Below, piece after piece: positions 10,887 to 20,691 of a stretch of DNA of 64,000 nucleotides. Position numbers and translations under genes: made by a program. How positions within the stretch are numbered: the stretch's first letter is position 1; each line of letters opens with the position of its first letter. The notes beneath the pieces are model-generated. The model was not told the DNA's origin. It did no database searches and saw nothing but the letters and a program-made list of their open reading frames with translations. The stretch covers positions 621,803 through 685,802 of the forward strand of contig ML996687.1 in assembly GCA_010356995.1 (NCBI GenBank), in the 5' to 3' direction. The DNA comes from Trichodelitschia bisporula. Its lineage: Eukaryota > Ascomycota > Dothideomycetes > Phaeotrichales > Phaeotrichaceae.

Positions 10887-12839
10887 ATGTTCAATGGCGC
10901 CTACGGCATCGCCCGAGCCGCCCGCCATGCCCACCTCCCTCCCGCTCACCGACCGATAACCCCTCGCCTCTCCCCCCTCCCCCGCCGTACCCTCCAAACC
11001 CAACAATTCTCCCCCTTCACACCTCCCGATCCCGCGAAACTCGGCCCACCGCGCATACGCAATCCCCGAAAACCGCGTAAAGGGCTTAGGCGACTGCTCC
11101 TCATTTCCGTCATCGGCCTCCCGACAGCCTACTTCCTCGACACACGGTTCAATGCCTCGGCGCTCACGCGCAGCGCGCGCACCTTCTGGACGGGTATCTT
11201 AATCGGCGTGGATTACAAGATCAATTTCCGCCCCAATCCCCCGCTGGCCGATTCGATTGAGGACCTGCACGCGCGGAATGCGCAGCGCATCTTCGATCTA
11301 CTCCGCGAGAATGGCGGACTGTATCTTAAGATCGGGCAGGCTATCGCTATGCAGAGCGCGATTCTGCCCCCGGCGTTTCAGAAGATGTTTGCAAGAATGT
11401 TCGACGATGCGCCGCAGAACGACTGGGTGGATGTTCAGCGCGTGATTCGCGAGGACTTCGGCGTTACGCCCGAGGAACTCATCGGCGACGTCATTGAGCA
11501 TACGGCGCGGGCGAGTGCGAGTGTGGCGCAGGTGCATTGGGCGCGCTTGCCCGATGGACGGGAAGTCGCGGTCAAGATCCAGAAGCGCGAAATCGCAGCG
11601 CAAGTCGGGTGGGATCTGTGGGCGTTCAAGGTCGTCGCCCGCGTGTACAGCTGGTGGTTCGATCTGCCGATGTACACCCTCGTGCCGTACATCTCGGAGC
11701 GCCTGATGCTGGAGACGGATTTCGAGGTCGAGGCTGATAATGCGGAGGAGATGGCGAGGCTGGTGGCGGGCGAACCGAGGCTGCGCGGCCGCGTTTATAT
11801 CCCGAAGGTTTATCGCGAGTTGAGCTCCCGTCGCGTTATGACGTCGGAGTGGATTGAGGGTGTACGGTTATGGGATAAGGATGGCATCACTGGACAGTGG
11901 CAGGGCGGGTGGCGCGCCGGAAGCCCTGGCGCTGGCGGGACACCGCTCCCTGAAAAGGATCTTCAGGAACGCTCCCCGCACACCGATCTCGAGAAGTCAC
12001 ACCTCAAGCCCGACCGCGGTAGCTGGCAGGGCCGAGACGGAAAAGGCGGACTCGGCGTCTCCCTTAAAGCCGTAATGACCACCATGGTCGACCTCTTCAG
12101 CGCACAAATGTTCCTCTGGGGCGTCGTCCACTGCGACCCACACCCAGGCAACATCTTCATCCGGCGTCTCCCCGGCGGCGCACCCGAACTCGTGCTCATC
12201 GACCACGGGCTGTACATCCGCATGGCCCCTGGATTCCGGCACCAGTACGCGGCGTTTTGGAAGGCGCTGATTGGGTTTGATAACAAGGCTATTGCGGACA
12301 TTGTGCATAGCTGGGGGATTAATAACCCGGATATTTTTGCGAGTGTTACGCTTATGCGGCCGTATACTGGGGGGGCGAATAAGAGGGATCCGGAGGAGGA
12401 GAAGAGGTGGAAGGCGATGAGTGAGAATGAGCGCGCGTATGAGACGCAAGTCGCGATGCGTGCGGGCGTGCGCCAGATTCTGGGCGACGAGGATAAGTGG
12501 CCAAGGGAGCTCATTTTCATCGGGCGGAACTTGCGCATTGTACAGGGGAACAATGCCTTCCTCGGCAGTCCCGTCAATCGGATCAAGATCACGGGGATGT
12601 GGGCTTCGCGCGCTCTGGCGGAGAGTCGCGATTTGAGAGCGTGGGATAGGGTGCGGAACTGGTGGGGGCATTGGGCGTTCCGGCTTGTGTTGCTTGGGAG
12701 CGATGTGGTGTGGTGGTGGGCGCGCGTGAAGCAGGTTTTGGGCCTTGGGGGTGGGATGGAGCAGGAGATTGAGGAGAGGATGAGGGTTATGGCGAAAGGG
12801 TTTGGGGTTGAGCTTAATCATGGGTTGTTTGAGGGGTAG
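10887..12839 (+). CDS. MCP2: mitochondrial ABC1/ADCK (UbiB-type) atypical kinase, MCP2-like
   Basis: One exon, 650 aa. The N-terminus is Arg/Ala-rich without acidic residues (mitochondrial presequence), followed by a membrane segment near residues 71-87 (LLLISVIGLPTAYFL). UbiB-family hallmarks are the KxGQ motif in GGLYLKIGQAIAMQSAILP, the ASASVAQVH loop (Ala-rich in place of a Gly-rich loop), VAVKIQ (ATP-site Lys), HCDPHPGN (catalytic loop) and LIDHG in place of DFG. Yeast Mcp2/Cqd2 sits in the inner membrane and affects lipid and coenzyme Q distribution. The choice of MCP2 over other ABC1 paralogues is by overall similarity. A roughly 70-residue Gly/Pro/Lys-rich insertion lies before the catalytic loop. 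The gene converges on bioF, 149 nt away. Confidence 0.85.
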   Translation: MFNGAYGIARAARHAHLPPAHRPITPRLSPLPRRTLQTQQFSPFTPPDPAKLGPPRIRNPRKPRKGLRRLLLISVIGLPTAYFLDTRFNASALTRSARTFWTGILIGVDYKINFRPNPPLADSIEDLHARNAQRIFDLLRENGGLYLKIGQAIAMQSAILPPAFQKMFARMFDDAPQNDWVDVQRVIREDFGVTPEELIGDVIEHTARASASVAQVHWARLPDGREVAVKIQKREIAAQVGWDLWAFKVVARVYSWWFDLPMYTLVPYISERLMLETDFEVEADNAEEMARLVAGEPRLRGRVYIPKVYRELSSRRVMTSEWIEGVRLWDKDGITGQWQGGWRAGSPGAGGTPLPEKDLQERSPHTDLEKSHLKPDRGSWQGRDGKGGLGVSLKAVMTTMVDLFSAQMFLWGVVHCDPHPGNIFIRRLPGGAPELVLIDHGLYIRMAPGFRHQYAAFWKALIGFDNKAIADIVHSWGINNPDIFASVTLMRPYTGGANKRDPEEEKRWKAMSENERAYETQVAMRAGVRQILGDEDKWPRELIFIGRNLRIVQGNNAFLGSPVNRIKITGMWASRALAESRDLRAWDRVRNWWGHWAFRLVLLGSDVVWWWARVKQVLGLGGGMEQEIEERMRVMAKGFGVELNHGLFEG

Positions 12840-12988
12840 ATGTACAATACGGCCTGAGAGTATGAAGGGCATACATCACGGCGCAAGGGGCGTATGATTC
12901 ACCTCAACTCTATACATAGACGACTTTTGTACCTAGACACCCTTAAAACTCCAACCATTTTTCTATCCAACCCAGCCCACAGTGCCCC

Positions 12989-14254
12989 TTAAAGCTTCGC
13001 TCTCCCCGACTCCCCCTCCAACCGCCCCTTTACCCACTCCTCAATACTGGCTACAAGCGCCTCGACTTCCTCCCTGCTATTCCCCGCATGCAAACACACC
13101 CTCACCCGCCTCGTCGGCACCGTAGGCGGCACAACCGCCCGCACCACAAACCCGCCCTCCTGACACCATGCCGCCAAACTCCTCGGATGCTCCGTCTGGA
13201 GACTGAAAATCGGTGACGGAGGCGGGTCCGCTGCCACACTGAGGGTACGGGCCAAGTTCGGATACTGCTTATACCGCCCCAACAAGCCCAAAAGTAGGGC
13301 ATGCATATACGCCGTCAGCGCCGTCAAGTGCTTTACCAATGGCTTAGTAGCTCCGGATTCCAGCAGCCCGTACGCAGCGCGCACGCCTGCCAGCGAAGGG
13401 AAGGGCATGAAGGTCGTGTATATCAGCGGCCGCGCGTAGTTTACCAGATACTCACGCACAAGCGGTGAGCACAGCACAGCAGCCCCTCCAGCGGCCAGCG
13501 CCTTGCCGAAGGTGTGCAGGCGTGCGAAGATGCGGTTTTCGAGGCCGAGGGCGCAGACTAACCCCCTGCCCTGTGGGCCGAGGACGCCGGTTCCGTGTGC
13601 TTCGTCGAGGATGATGTGGGCGTTGCGGTGCGGGAAGAGGGTTGACGTTAGGGTGGTTATGGCGGCCAGGGGCGCGATGTCGCCGTCCATGGAGTAGACG
13701 GATTCGAGGGCGATGAACCCATTGGTTTGGCCGGATGCCAGGCCGGGGTGCGAGGCGAGGAGGGAGGTGAGGATGCGTTCTAGGTCGTCGACGTCGTTGT
13801 GCGCGAAGGGTAAGGTCTTGGAGGCGCGGGACAGGCGCATCCCGTCGTGCACGCTGGCGTGGATGAGGGCGTCGTGTACGATTACATCGCCTGGCTGTGG
13901 GACACAGGCGAAGACCCCGGCGTTGGCGTCGAAGCCGGAATTGAAGAGCAGCGCTGCTGGGGCGCGGTGGAAGGTCGCGATGGTTGATTCGAGAGCGAGG
14001 GCGTACGGGCTGTTGCCGTCTAGCAGGCGGGAGCCGCCGCTACCTAGGGGGAAGGTTGGGTGCGCGGCGAGTTCGGAGAGGAAGGTTTCCCGGAGGAGGG
14101 GGGATGTGGAGAGGGAGAGGAAGTCGTTGCTGGAGAAGTCGATGCTGCCGGTTGGGGCGGTGGTTAGGCGTCGGAGGGTGGAGTTTTTGAGGCGTTTCTG
14201 GAGGCGGGCGTGGAGGGCGGTCTCCAGGCCGGGGGCTGGTTTGAAGTCCTCCAT
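12989..14254 (-). CDS. bioF: 8-amino-7-oxononanoate (KAPA) synthase, peroxisomal
   Basis: One exon, 421 aa. It is an alpha-oxoamine synthase of PLP fold type I that condenses pimeloyl-CoA with alanine in the first committed step of biotin ring assembly. Motifs are SNDFLSLS, GSGGSRLLDGN, FNSGFDANAGV, HDALIHASVHDGMRLS, LDEAHGTGVLGPQGRG (Asp and His that contact PLP) and HTFGKALAAGGAAV (PLP Lys). The last three residues are AKL, a consensus PTS1 signal; fungal KAPA synthases are known to work in peroxisomes. ATG 14254 (MEDFKPAPG) is used because the open frame upstream starts only at TTG. It is divergent from bioDA, the next two steps of the pathway. Confidence 0.9.
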   Translation of the reverse strand: MEDFKPAPGLETALHARLQKRLKNSTLRRLTTAPTGSIDFSSNDFLSLSTSPLLRETFLSELAAHPTFPLGSGGSRLLDGNSPYALALESTIATFHRAPAALLFNSGFDANAGVFACVPQPGDVIVHDALIHASVHDGMRLSRASKTLPFAHNDVDDLERILTSLLASHPGLASGQTNGFIALESVYSMDGDIAPLAAITTLTSTLFPHRNAHIILDEAHGTGVLGPQGRGLVCALGLENRIFARLHTFGKALAAGGAAVLCSPLVREYLVNYARPLIYTTFMPFPSLAGVRAAYGLLESGATKPLVKHLTALTAYMHALLLGLLGRYKQYPNLARTLSVAADPPPSPIFSLQTEHPRSLAAWCQEGGFVVRAVVPPTVPTRRVRVCLHAGNSREEVEALVASIEEWVKGRLEGESGRAKL

Positions 14255-14740
14255 GGCTGGTAGGGATGTGGTGCTGGCAGAGTTGAAGTTGGTGATGGTT
14301 GATGGTTGATACGGACGGAGGTGAGGAAAAAGCCGACTCAACGCGATTGAAGCGGGATCTTTACGGCATCAACTCAACGATCAACCAACAAGCTGCAAGG
14401 GGACGTGAGGCTCACCACGCTCCCTCTCTCGAAGAAGTCAATTTTATATAAAAAGTAAACACGCCGTTCACCATCCCCGATCTCGCATCCGAGCACCCGG
14501 GGTAAGACGCGCGGCTGGCCGCAGCCGACGTGACGTCGCACCGCCGCATTTTTCCGCCCCCGGCGAGATCGGAAAAGCCCAGCCCAGCCCCAGGTCCGGG
14601 GTGCCGTGCCGCGCGATCGGGATCTTCGGTAAAGAGCTTCAGCCACCGCCGAGATATCAGATCTCGACTCTCAGATCTTGTCCGAAGGCGGAGTCACGCG
14701 AGACGGTGGAGGAAGCGAAAAAGGACAGAGAAGCAGCGCA
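14255..14740. promoter_or_regulatory. shared bioF-bioDA divergent promoter
   Basis: A 486-nt region lies between two divergent biotin genes, so both are probably controlled from here. It includes a TATA-like ATATAAAAAG near 14446-14455. No recognised operator could be assigned. Confidence 0.6.
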
Positions 14741-17223
14741 ATGCGAGTCGGTCCCGGGCTCTGGCCGCGCCTGCGCGCAGTCCAGGTGTACGGCGCGAAT
14801 ACAAATGTCGGCAAAACGCTCGTCTCGACGCTGCTGGTCAAGGCCGCGCGTGAGCGTCGTAACTGGCGAACTTGGTACTTGAAGCCCGTATCGACGGGGC
14901 CACTGGATGAGGCGGACAATAGGTACACTTCGTATATATACTCCCAACTATTCGGCTAACATCACCAGCCATATCGCCCGCCATGCGCCCACCGTCCCCT
15001 CCCGCACGCTCTTCCAATTCCGCACTCCCGTCTCCCCGCATCTCGCTGTGCGCCTCGAATCCACCTCCCTCGGAGACGCACCTATCCTCTCCGGCGTCCA
15101 CGCCGAACTAACCCGCTACGCCGCCGCAGGGCCCGGTTTCGCCCTCGTCGAAACGGCGGGGGGCGTCCTCTCCCCCGCCCCATCGGGCAGTCTGCAGGCC
15201 GACGTCTACCGCCCCCTGCGCCTCCCCGTGCTGCTCGTCGCTGACCACGCGCTCGGTGGGATAGCGACTAGCATCAGCGCGTTCGAATCGTTGCATGTCC
15301 GCGGCTATGATGTCACCTCCGTGGTCCTGATCCAGGATGAGGAGTATCGTAATGCAGAGTATCTGACCGAGTACTTCGCCGATCGCGGAATCGCGACGAC
15401 AGGGATTCCCCCACCGCCGGCGCGGCTGCCGGACTCGAATTCCGATGCCGAGTCACTGGGGAAGTATTACGAGCAGGTCAGTGCTTCGCCTGCGATCGAC
15501 GGCGTGTTGCAGGGAATTGAAGATGAGCACGAGGCCCGGCTCGCAAGACTAGGGACTATGGCCGAGGAGGCACATAAGAGCATTTGGTACCCGTTTACGC
15601 AGCATCAGGGGCGGAAGGCGGAGGATATCCTCGTCATTGACTCGGCGTATGGAGATGACTTTGCTGCTCTGACGCCTACTGGTTTGCCATCCGCCAGCGG
15701 GGTTACGGAGATGCAGTCGGCCACAACCTCGGAGTCGACCGAGCCGACCGAGCTTGCGAAAGCTGCGCCCTCCCTCCTCCAACCCACCTTCGACGGCTCC
15801 GCCTCCTGGTGGACCCAAGGTCTGGGCCACGGTTCGCCCGCCCTCTCCCTCGCGGCCGCGCACGCCGCTGGCCGCTACGGGCACGTCATGTTCGCGGGCG
15901 CCGTGCACGAGCCCGCCCTCGCCCTCGCACAACTCCTCCTCACGCACCACGCCAACCCGCGCCTATCCCGGGTGTTCTACACCGACAACGGCAGCGCCGG
16001 CATGGAAGTAGCGGTAAAGATGGGTTTACGGGCGGCATGTGCGCGGTACGGGTGGGATCATACTGCGAAAAAGGTGGAGATCTTGGGCTTGAAGGGCGGG
16101 TATCATGGGGATACGATGGGGGTGATGGATGCGGCGGAGCCGAGTACGTATAATGCGCGGGTGGAGTGGTATACGCCGCGCGGGTATTGGTTTGAGTTTC
16201 CACAGGTGAAGATGCGGGATGGGAAGTGGGTTGTTGAGAGCCCGGCTGGTTTGGAGGGGATTTTTGGGCCGCCGAGGGAGTTTGGGAGTCTGGGCGAGGT
16301 GTTTGAACTGCAAACCCGCGATGCGAGTGCGTACGAGAAATACATCACTGCTACGCTGAAGGACTTGCGGGATCAGAGCCGGACCTTCGGTGCCCTGGTG
16401 CTAGAGCCCGTGGTACTCGGCGCGGGGGGGATGTATTTTGCGTGCGTTATCCTTCCCCCTCCCCTCCCTCGCTCTTTCTACATAACTAACCCTACTCCCC
16501 AGCGACCCCCTCTTCCAGCACGCCCTCATAAACACAATTCGGCGCAACCCTACCCTCATCTCCGCCACCGCACCGCCGCCCACCTCGGACCCGGAGGACT
16601 GGACCGGCCTCCCCATCATCTTCGACGAAATCTTCACCGGCTTATACCGGCTGGGCCACTTCAACACCTCAGCCCTTCTCCAGGCGGAGCCGGATATCAT
16701 CGCCAATGCGAAGCTGCTAACAGGTGGTCTGGTCCCGCTGTGTACGACCGCGGCGAGCGAGAGTATATTTGAAGCCTTCCTGAGCGCAGATAAGGCGAGC
16801 GCGCTGCTGCATGGGCATAGTTACACAGCCCATGCGGTGGGATGTGCGGTTGCGGTCGAGAGTGTGAAGATGCTCATGGGGTTGGAGAGGACCTGGGGTG
16901 GATATAGGGAGGATTGGGGCGGTGGGAAGGTGTGGAGTATGTGGTCACGGGGCTTCGTTGAGCAAGTGAGTCGCCTGAAGAGAGTGGACTATGCGGCGGC
17001 TATGGGGAGTGTGTTTGTTGTTGCACTCAAGGATGAGGAGGGGGCAGGTTATAACTCCAATGCGTCGGCGGACGTGCAGCGGAGGTTGATGGAGGGGACG
17101 GGTGGGTATCGGATTCATAACCGCGTCCTCGGGAATGTGCTCTACCTCATGGCGAGCGAGACCAGTACGCCGGACACCCTGGCCGAAGTGCAGAGGTGTC
17201 TACTTGAGGCTTTGGAGGCGTGA
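14741..17223 (+). CDS. bioDA: bifunctional dethiobiotin synthetase / DAPA aminotransferase
   Basis: Exons are 14741-14922, 14969-16441 and 16503-17223 (791 aa), with introns of 46 and 61 nt carrying CTAAC branch sites. The N-terminal BioD domain (about 1-240) has the P-loop GANTNVGKTLVS, LKPVSTGP and ETAGGVLSP, and closes the ureido ring using ATP and CO2. The C-terminal BioA domain (about 255-791) is a class III PLP aminotransferase that makes DAPA: WYPFTQHQ, DGSASWWTQGLGH, FYTDNGSAGMEVAVKM, GGYHGDTMG, FDEIFTGLYRLG, the PLP lysine in AKLLTGGLVPL and HGHSYTAHAVGCAVA. The fusion order matches fungal and plant BIO3-BIO1 proteins. The final step enzyme (biotin synthase) is not in the window. Confidence 0.92.
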
Positions 17224-17406
17224 AGCAAAAGTGGCTTCTTTGAATCGATAGTGGCTATGGAGCAGAACAGACCGAGCCTCAAGGCCCAGCCAGGGTAGAA
17301 GGCACAAAAGTAGGCGGATAGACGAGGATCAGGAACGTCATGAGTACATATCTAGCCCGACCCAATGCCACCTGGTATATGCAACCGAAACGCCAATCGA
17401 CCAAAC

Positions 17407-18945
17407 CTACTGCTCATCCTCGATCGTCATGTCGCCCATATCCTCCAGCAGTTGCTCCATGGGCACCTGCAGTCCCTCATCCTCACTAACATCCGTCTCC
17501 TCCTCAACTTCCATCATATCCTCCTCCACCACCTTCGGCAGCTTCGGCGTCTTATACAGATTCAACCGGCTCCGCAGGTCCTCATCCTCCTCCACATCCC
17601 GCAGGAACAACTCGTAATCCGTCTCCGCCTTCTTCTCGTCTTGCTTGCGCGCCAACATCTCGCTCTCCTCGCGCGCCATGCGCTTAAGCCGCCAGTTGCG
17701 GGACTTGTTCTTCTTCTTGCGTGCGTAGAACTTGCGCACGAGCATCACGTCCGGCACAGTGCTGCCGTACTGCTTGGACGCCTCGAGCGCCTCGAAGCAG
17801 TCGTTATTGTAGTTCGAACCCGTCAGGTTGTAGCCCAGGACTGAGTCGCCGGGGTGCAGCACACCACCTAGATGCGTACGGGCGTAGAACGTGGTGCTCA
17901 TGTCCGAGGCGAGGCTGACGGTCGCTTCGGCGAGGACGAAGTGCCCCTTCTGTGGGCCAAGCGGCTCGACTTCTAGCACGATGAACTCGACGAGATCCTT
18001 GACTTGGGCGAGCGAGGTGAACGGCGAGTGCCAGTACTCGCGCGTCGAGATGCTGCCTGTCTTCAGGCTGACGGGGTCGAGCACGTTGACCTCGGTGCCG
18101 ACGCGGTAGACGAGAACGAGAGGAGGAATGTCGCCGATGCTCTTAGCCAACTTAATAGGCAGCGCAACGAGATCATCCTTGCAGAGGGGCACCAGTTCTG
18201 CGCTGTACGAGAACTTGTACTGCTTGACGCTGGTGTGAACGTCATGGCTGATGAGCTCCTGACTCTTCTTGACCAGAGCGGGGGTCACGGAGGTCAAAAA
18301 GTCGATGAATTTCTCAGCCTGGTTTCGTGCACTGAAGAAGAAATCAATGCCGTCGTGCACCTCCTTAATGTTGATGGTGTCGCGGTGAGCGTTGTGCTTG
18401 AGGATCAACTGCTCGAGGAACAGGAACGTCCGTTTGTGCGGCACCTTTTGCCGGACCTGCACGCACGCTCTCCACGTGTGATGCGTGTACGACTTCTTGC
18501 AGTCCGGGCACTGCTGGTTTGCGAGCACATACTCGACTTCGAAGGTCTGCTGGACGATGGTGCCCTGGAACGCTTCCTGTTGGACCGTGATGCGGACCTT
18601 GATCCGCTTGCTGTGCGGCTCCGTCCACACGAAGCTGGCATCTATGATGCGCACCTTGGTGAGCCCCTTGAGCTTGCGCAGACATATGGCGAGCAGCTCG
18701 CGAGACTCGGGTGCTGCGACCAGCCATGAGGAAGGCGGCGAGAGCCACCGGTCGCAATCGCTGCATGAAAGCAGCACAGCCTCGCGCGGGATGCCATTCG
18801 AGATGTCGACGGAGAGTTTCAGGCACTCGTTACAGAGAGCGCCGGCGGAGGTAGTGCCGTCAATAGGAACGCCGCAGTTGCAGCAGAGGATGGTCGCAGC
18901 AGTTTGCTGCTCGAGGTGGGGAAGAGCGACGCTGTCGACCTCCAT
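17407..18945 (-). CDS. NMD3: 60S ribosomal subunit nuclear export adaptor NMD3
   Basis: One exon, 512 aa, starting MEVDSVALPHLEQQ. The N-terminus carries paired CxxC zinc-binding motifs (CCNCGVPID, LCNECLK, SCSDCDRW) and QQCPDCKKSYTHHTW, then the conserved QKVPHKRTFLFLEQLILKH and GIDFFFSARNQAEKF blocks, and YNLTGSNYNNDCFEAL. Lys/Arg-rich KFYARKKKNKSRNWRLKRM is a likely nuclear localisation signal, and the acidic, Leu/Met-rich C-terminus matches the exportin Crm1 signal of the family. NMD3 binds pre-60S subunits and carries them through the nuclear pore. The start lies 301 nt from the divergent ATP25-like gene. Confidence 0.95.
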   Translation of the reverse strand: MEVDSVALPHLEQQTAATILCCNCGVPIDGTTSAGALCNECLKLSVDISNGIPREAVLLSCSDCDRWLSPPSSWLVAAPESRELLAICLRKLKGLTKVRIIDASFVWTEPHSKRIKVRITVQQEAFQGTIVQQTFEVEYVLANQQCPDCKKSYTHHTWRACVQVRQKVPHKRTFLFLEQLILKHNAHRDTINIKEVHDGIDFFFSARNQAEKFIDFLTSVTPALVKKSQELISHDVHTSVKQYKFSYSAELVPLCKDDLVALPIKLAKSIGDIPPLVLVYRVGTEVNVLDPVSLKTGSISTREYWHSPFTSLAQVKDLVEFIVLEVEPLGPQKGHFVLAEATVSLASDMSTTFYARTHLGGVLHPGDSVLGYNLTGSNYNNDCFEALEASKQYGSTVPDVMLVRKFYARKKKNKSRNWRLKRMAREESEMLARKQDEKKAETDYELFLRDVEEDEDLRSRLNLYKTPKLPKVVEEDMMEVEEETDVSEDEGLQVPMEQLLEDMGDMTIEDEQ

Positions 18946-19246
18946 TTTGATTTTTGGTGAGAATAAAGCCTAGAGAATGTCAGGAATAGCGACAGCTGTG
19001 TGGAGAGGGACGACAGACTTTTAAGAGTGAGGTTACTAACAGCGGAGACACGACGTGCTCCGATTATCAATTGATCGTAAATTTCGCCCCCCGCCACTTC
19101 TGACTCTTCCGGTTCGCGCGGGGCAGCAAATTGTCAGCCCTGTCGGTTGCGGCGCAACGTTGAGCCGGGCAGGTTTCCGATCTGAGATCGACATCGACAT
19201 TTTGTCTTGCCGCAACGACTGTCAATTCACTTCACCACTTGCTGCA
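18946..19246. promoter_or_regulatory. divergent NMD3 / ATP25-like promoter
   Basis: 301 nt separate the two start codons. The plus-strand frame remains open across most of it, but only from a GTG, so it is treated as leader and promoter. Confidence 0.5.
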
Positions 19247-20338
19247 ATGGCTCTGCGACCGTTTGTTTCTGCTGCGCTGACGTGTAGCGGCTGCCGCTCC
19301 GCTATTATGGGCTCTTTTGTCTCCCGCGCGGGTGTTGGCGCAACACATCCTTCCTCACACATTCCGAAGCGGCGACAGTTCGCCTCGACAACGCTCAGAT
19401 GCTCCACCGAAGCATTTCACACCTTCGAACATGAGGCTTTCGCCAGTCCCAAATCAGCTGCTGCGGAAGAATCATCAAAAGCTGCCTCAGAGCCGTCAGA
19501 AGCGCCAGAATTCGTATCTGAGCAATCAGGAGAACCGCCTTCCGCCCAGGTCGAGGAGTATGTTCCTTGGTACCTGAAAGTCCAACAGCCCAAGCGCACA
19601 CAAGACCCAGCACACCCTCTTGCCGACAAGCAGCGGTTACCCGACCTCCCAGCCGACCCACCCCCAATCCTCCAACCAGTCCTCGAGCACATGTCCGTCG
19701 AGCTCGGCCTCGATAGTCTCAGCCTCCTCGACCTGCGCGCGCTCGATCCGCCCCCCGGCCTCGGCGCCAATCTTATGATGATCGTCGGAACTGCCCGCAG
19801 TCAAAAGCATCTTCAAGTCTCGGCCGACCGTTTTTGTCGCTGGCTGCGCGCCACGTACCGGCTCCGGCCGTACTCGGACGGCCTTCTCGGCAGGAATGAG
19901 CTGAAGCGCAAGATGCGCCGGAAGAATAAGCGCGCGAGGCTGCTGGCGAATGTTGGCGCTGAGGATAAGGCCAGTTTGGATGATGGGATTAGCACGGGGT
20001 GGGTGTGCGTGCATATGGGGCGGACAGAGCCGGCGGAGAGTGTCACTGCGGACGTGGAACGGTCGGAGCGGGTTGGGTTTGGGTTTGAGGATACGCAGCG
20101 GGTCACGCTTGTGGCACAGATTATGACGGAGGAGAAGAGGGAGGAAATCGATCTGGAAGATCTGTGGACTACGCTGCTGAAGCGGTCGTTGACTAAGAAG
20201 CAGAAGCTTCTTGAGGATATTGAGGCGCTGAAGGCGGAACAGGAGAAGTTAGCTCTGGAGGTTACCGGTCATTCGGATGCCGGCACAGAGACAGTAGGTT
20301 CTGGTTCCAGTAGAGCGCAGGATGTTTTGGTGGCCTAA
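19247..20338 (+). CDS. ATP25: mitochondrial ATP25/RsfS-like protein, short form
   Basis: One exon, 363 aa from ATG 19247 (MALRPFVSAALTC). The N-terminus is Arg/Ser/Ala-rich and mitochondrial in style. Residues about 105-290 carry the fungal Atp25 N-domain, an RsfS/Iojap relative: VPWYLKVQ, ILQPVLEHMSVELGLDSL, LLDLRALDPPPGLGANLMM, VSADRFCRWLRATYRLRPYS and GLLGRNELKRKMRRKNKRAR. RsfS-type domains bind the large ribosomal subunit. In yeast Atp25 this half is followed by a separate domain that stabilises ATP9 mRNA. Here the protein ends soon after a Lys/Glu coiled region (LLEDIEALKAEQEKLALEV), so that second domain is missing. No further in-frame exon was seen before ESF2. Confidence 0.8.
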   Translation: MALRPFVSAALTCSGCRSAIMGSFVSRAGVGATHPSSHIPKRRQFASTTLRCSTEAFHTFEHEAFASPKSAAAEESSKAASEPSEAPEFVSEQSGEPPSAQVEEYVPWYLKVQQPKRTQDPAHPLADKQRLPDLPADPPPILQPVLEHMSVELGLDSLSLLDLRALDPPPGLGANLMMIVGTARSQKHLQVSADRFCRWLRATYRLRPYSDGLLGRNELKRKMRRKNKRARLLANVGAEDKASLDDGISTGWVCVHMGRTEPAESVTADVERSERVGFGFEDTQRVTLVAQIMTEEKREEIDLEDLWTTLLKRSLTKKQKLLEDIEALKAEQEKLALEVTGHSDAGTETVGSGSSRAQDVLVA

Positions 20339-20691
20339 CTGCGCTGAGCAGCCTCTGCAACAGATGAAATGACGAGACGGCCTGCTGTATCATAAGATGG
20401 GGTTCAGCCTTAGAGTTCGAGACAGACAATCGTGGAACATTGTGCGATGTTTCAGGATCACTTTCCGCATTCGAGCTGCATGGGGCCTGTACAGTAATAA
20501 CAAAGCGTTCCAAGACAGAACATCCGAAAAGAGCATGAACGAAGCGAGAAGGCCAGATAGTGATTTCAGCCTTCTGACTGACACCACCTAACGCGCTGTC
20601 ACCTGACCGCGCTTGGCCACATTTGCCGCATCAAGATTTCTCCGCCGGTCTCCGACCTCGAACTTTTGAACCCGACAAATACGCCAACACC
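20339..20691. other. intergenic between ATP25-like gene and ESF2
   Basis: About 350 nt contain the ATP25-like 3' end and the ESF2 promoter. No coding signal for the missing ATP25 second domain was found here. Confidence 0.5.

Noticed and set aside
14907-14968. Apparent extension of the bioDA second exon upstream
   Set aside because: The open frame runs through intron 1, whose GTACAC, GCTAAC and CAG signals restore the BioD alignment when removed.
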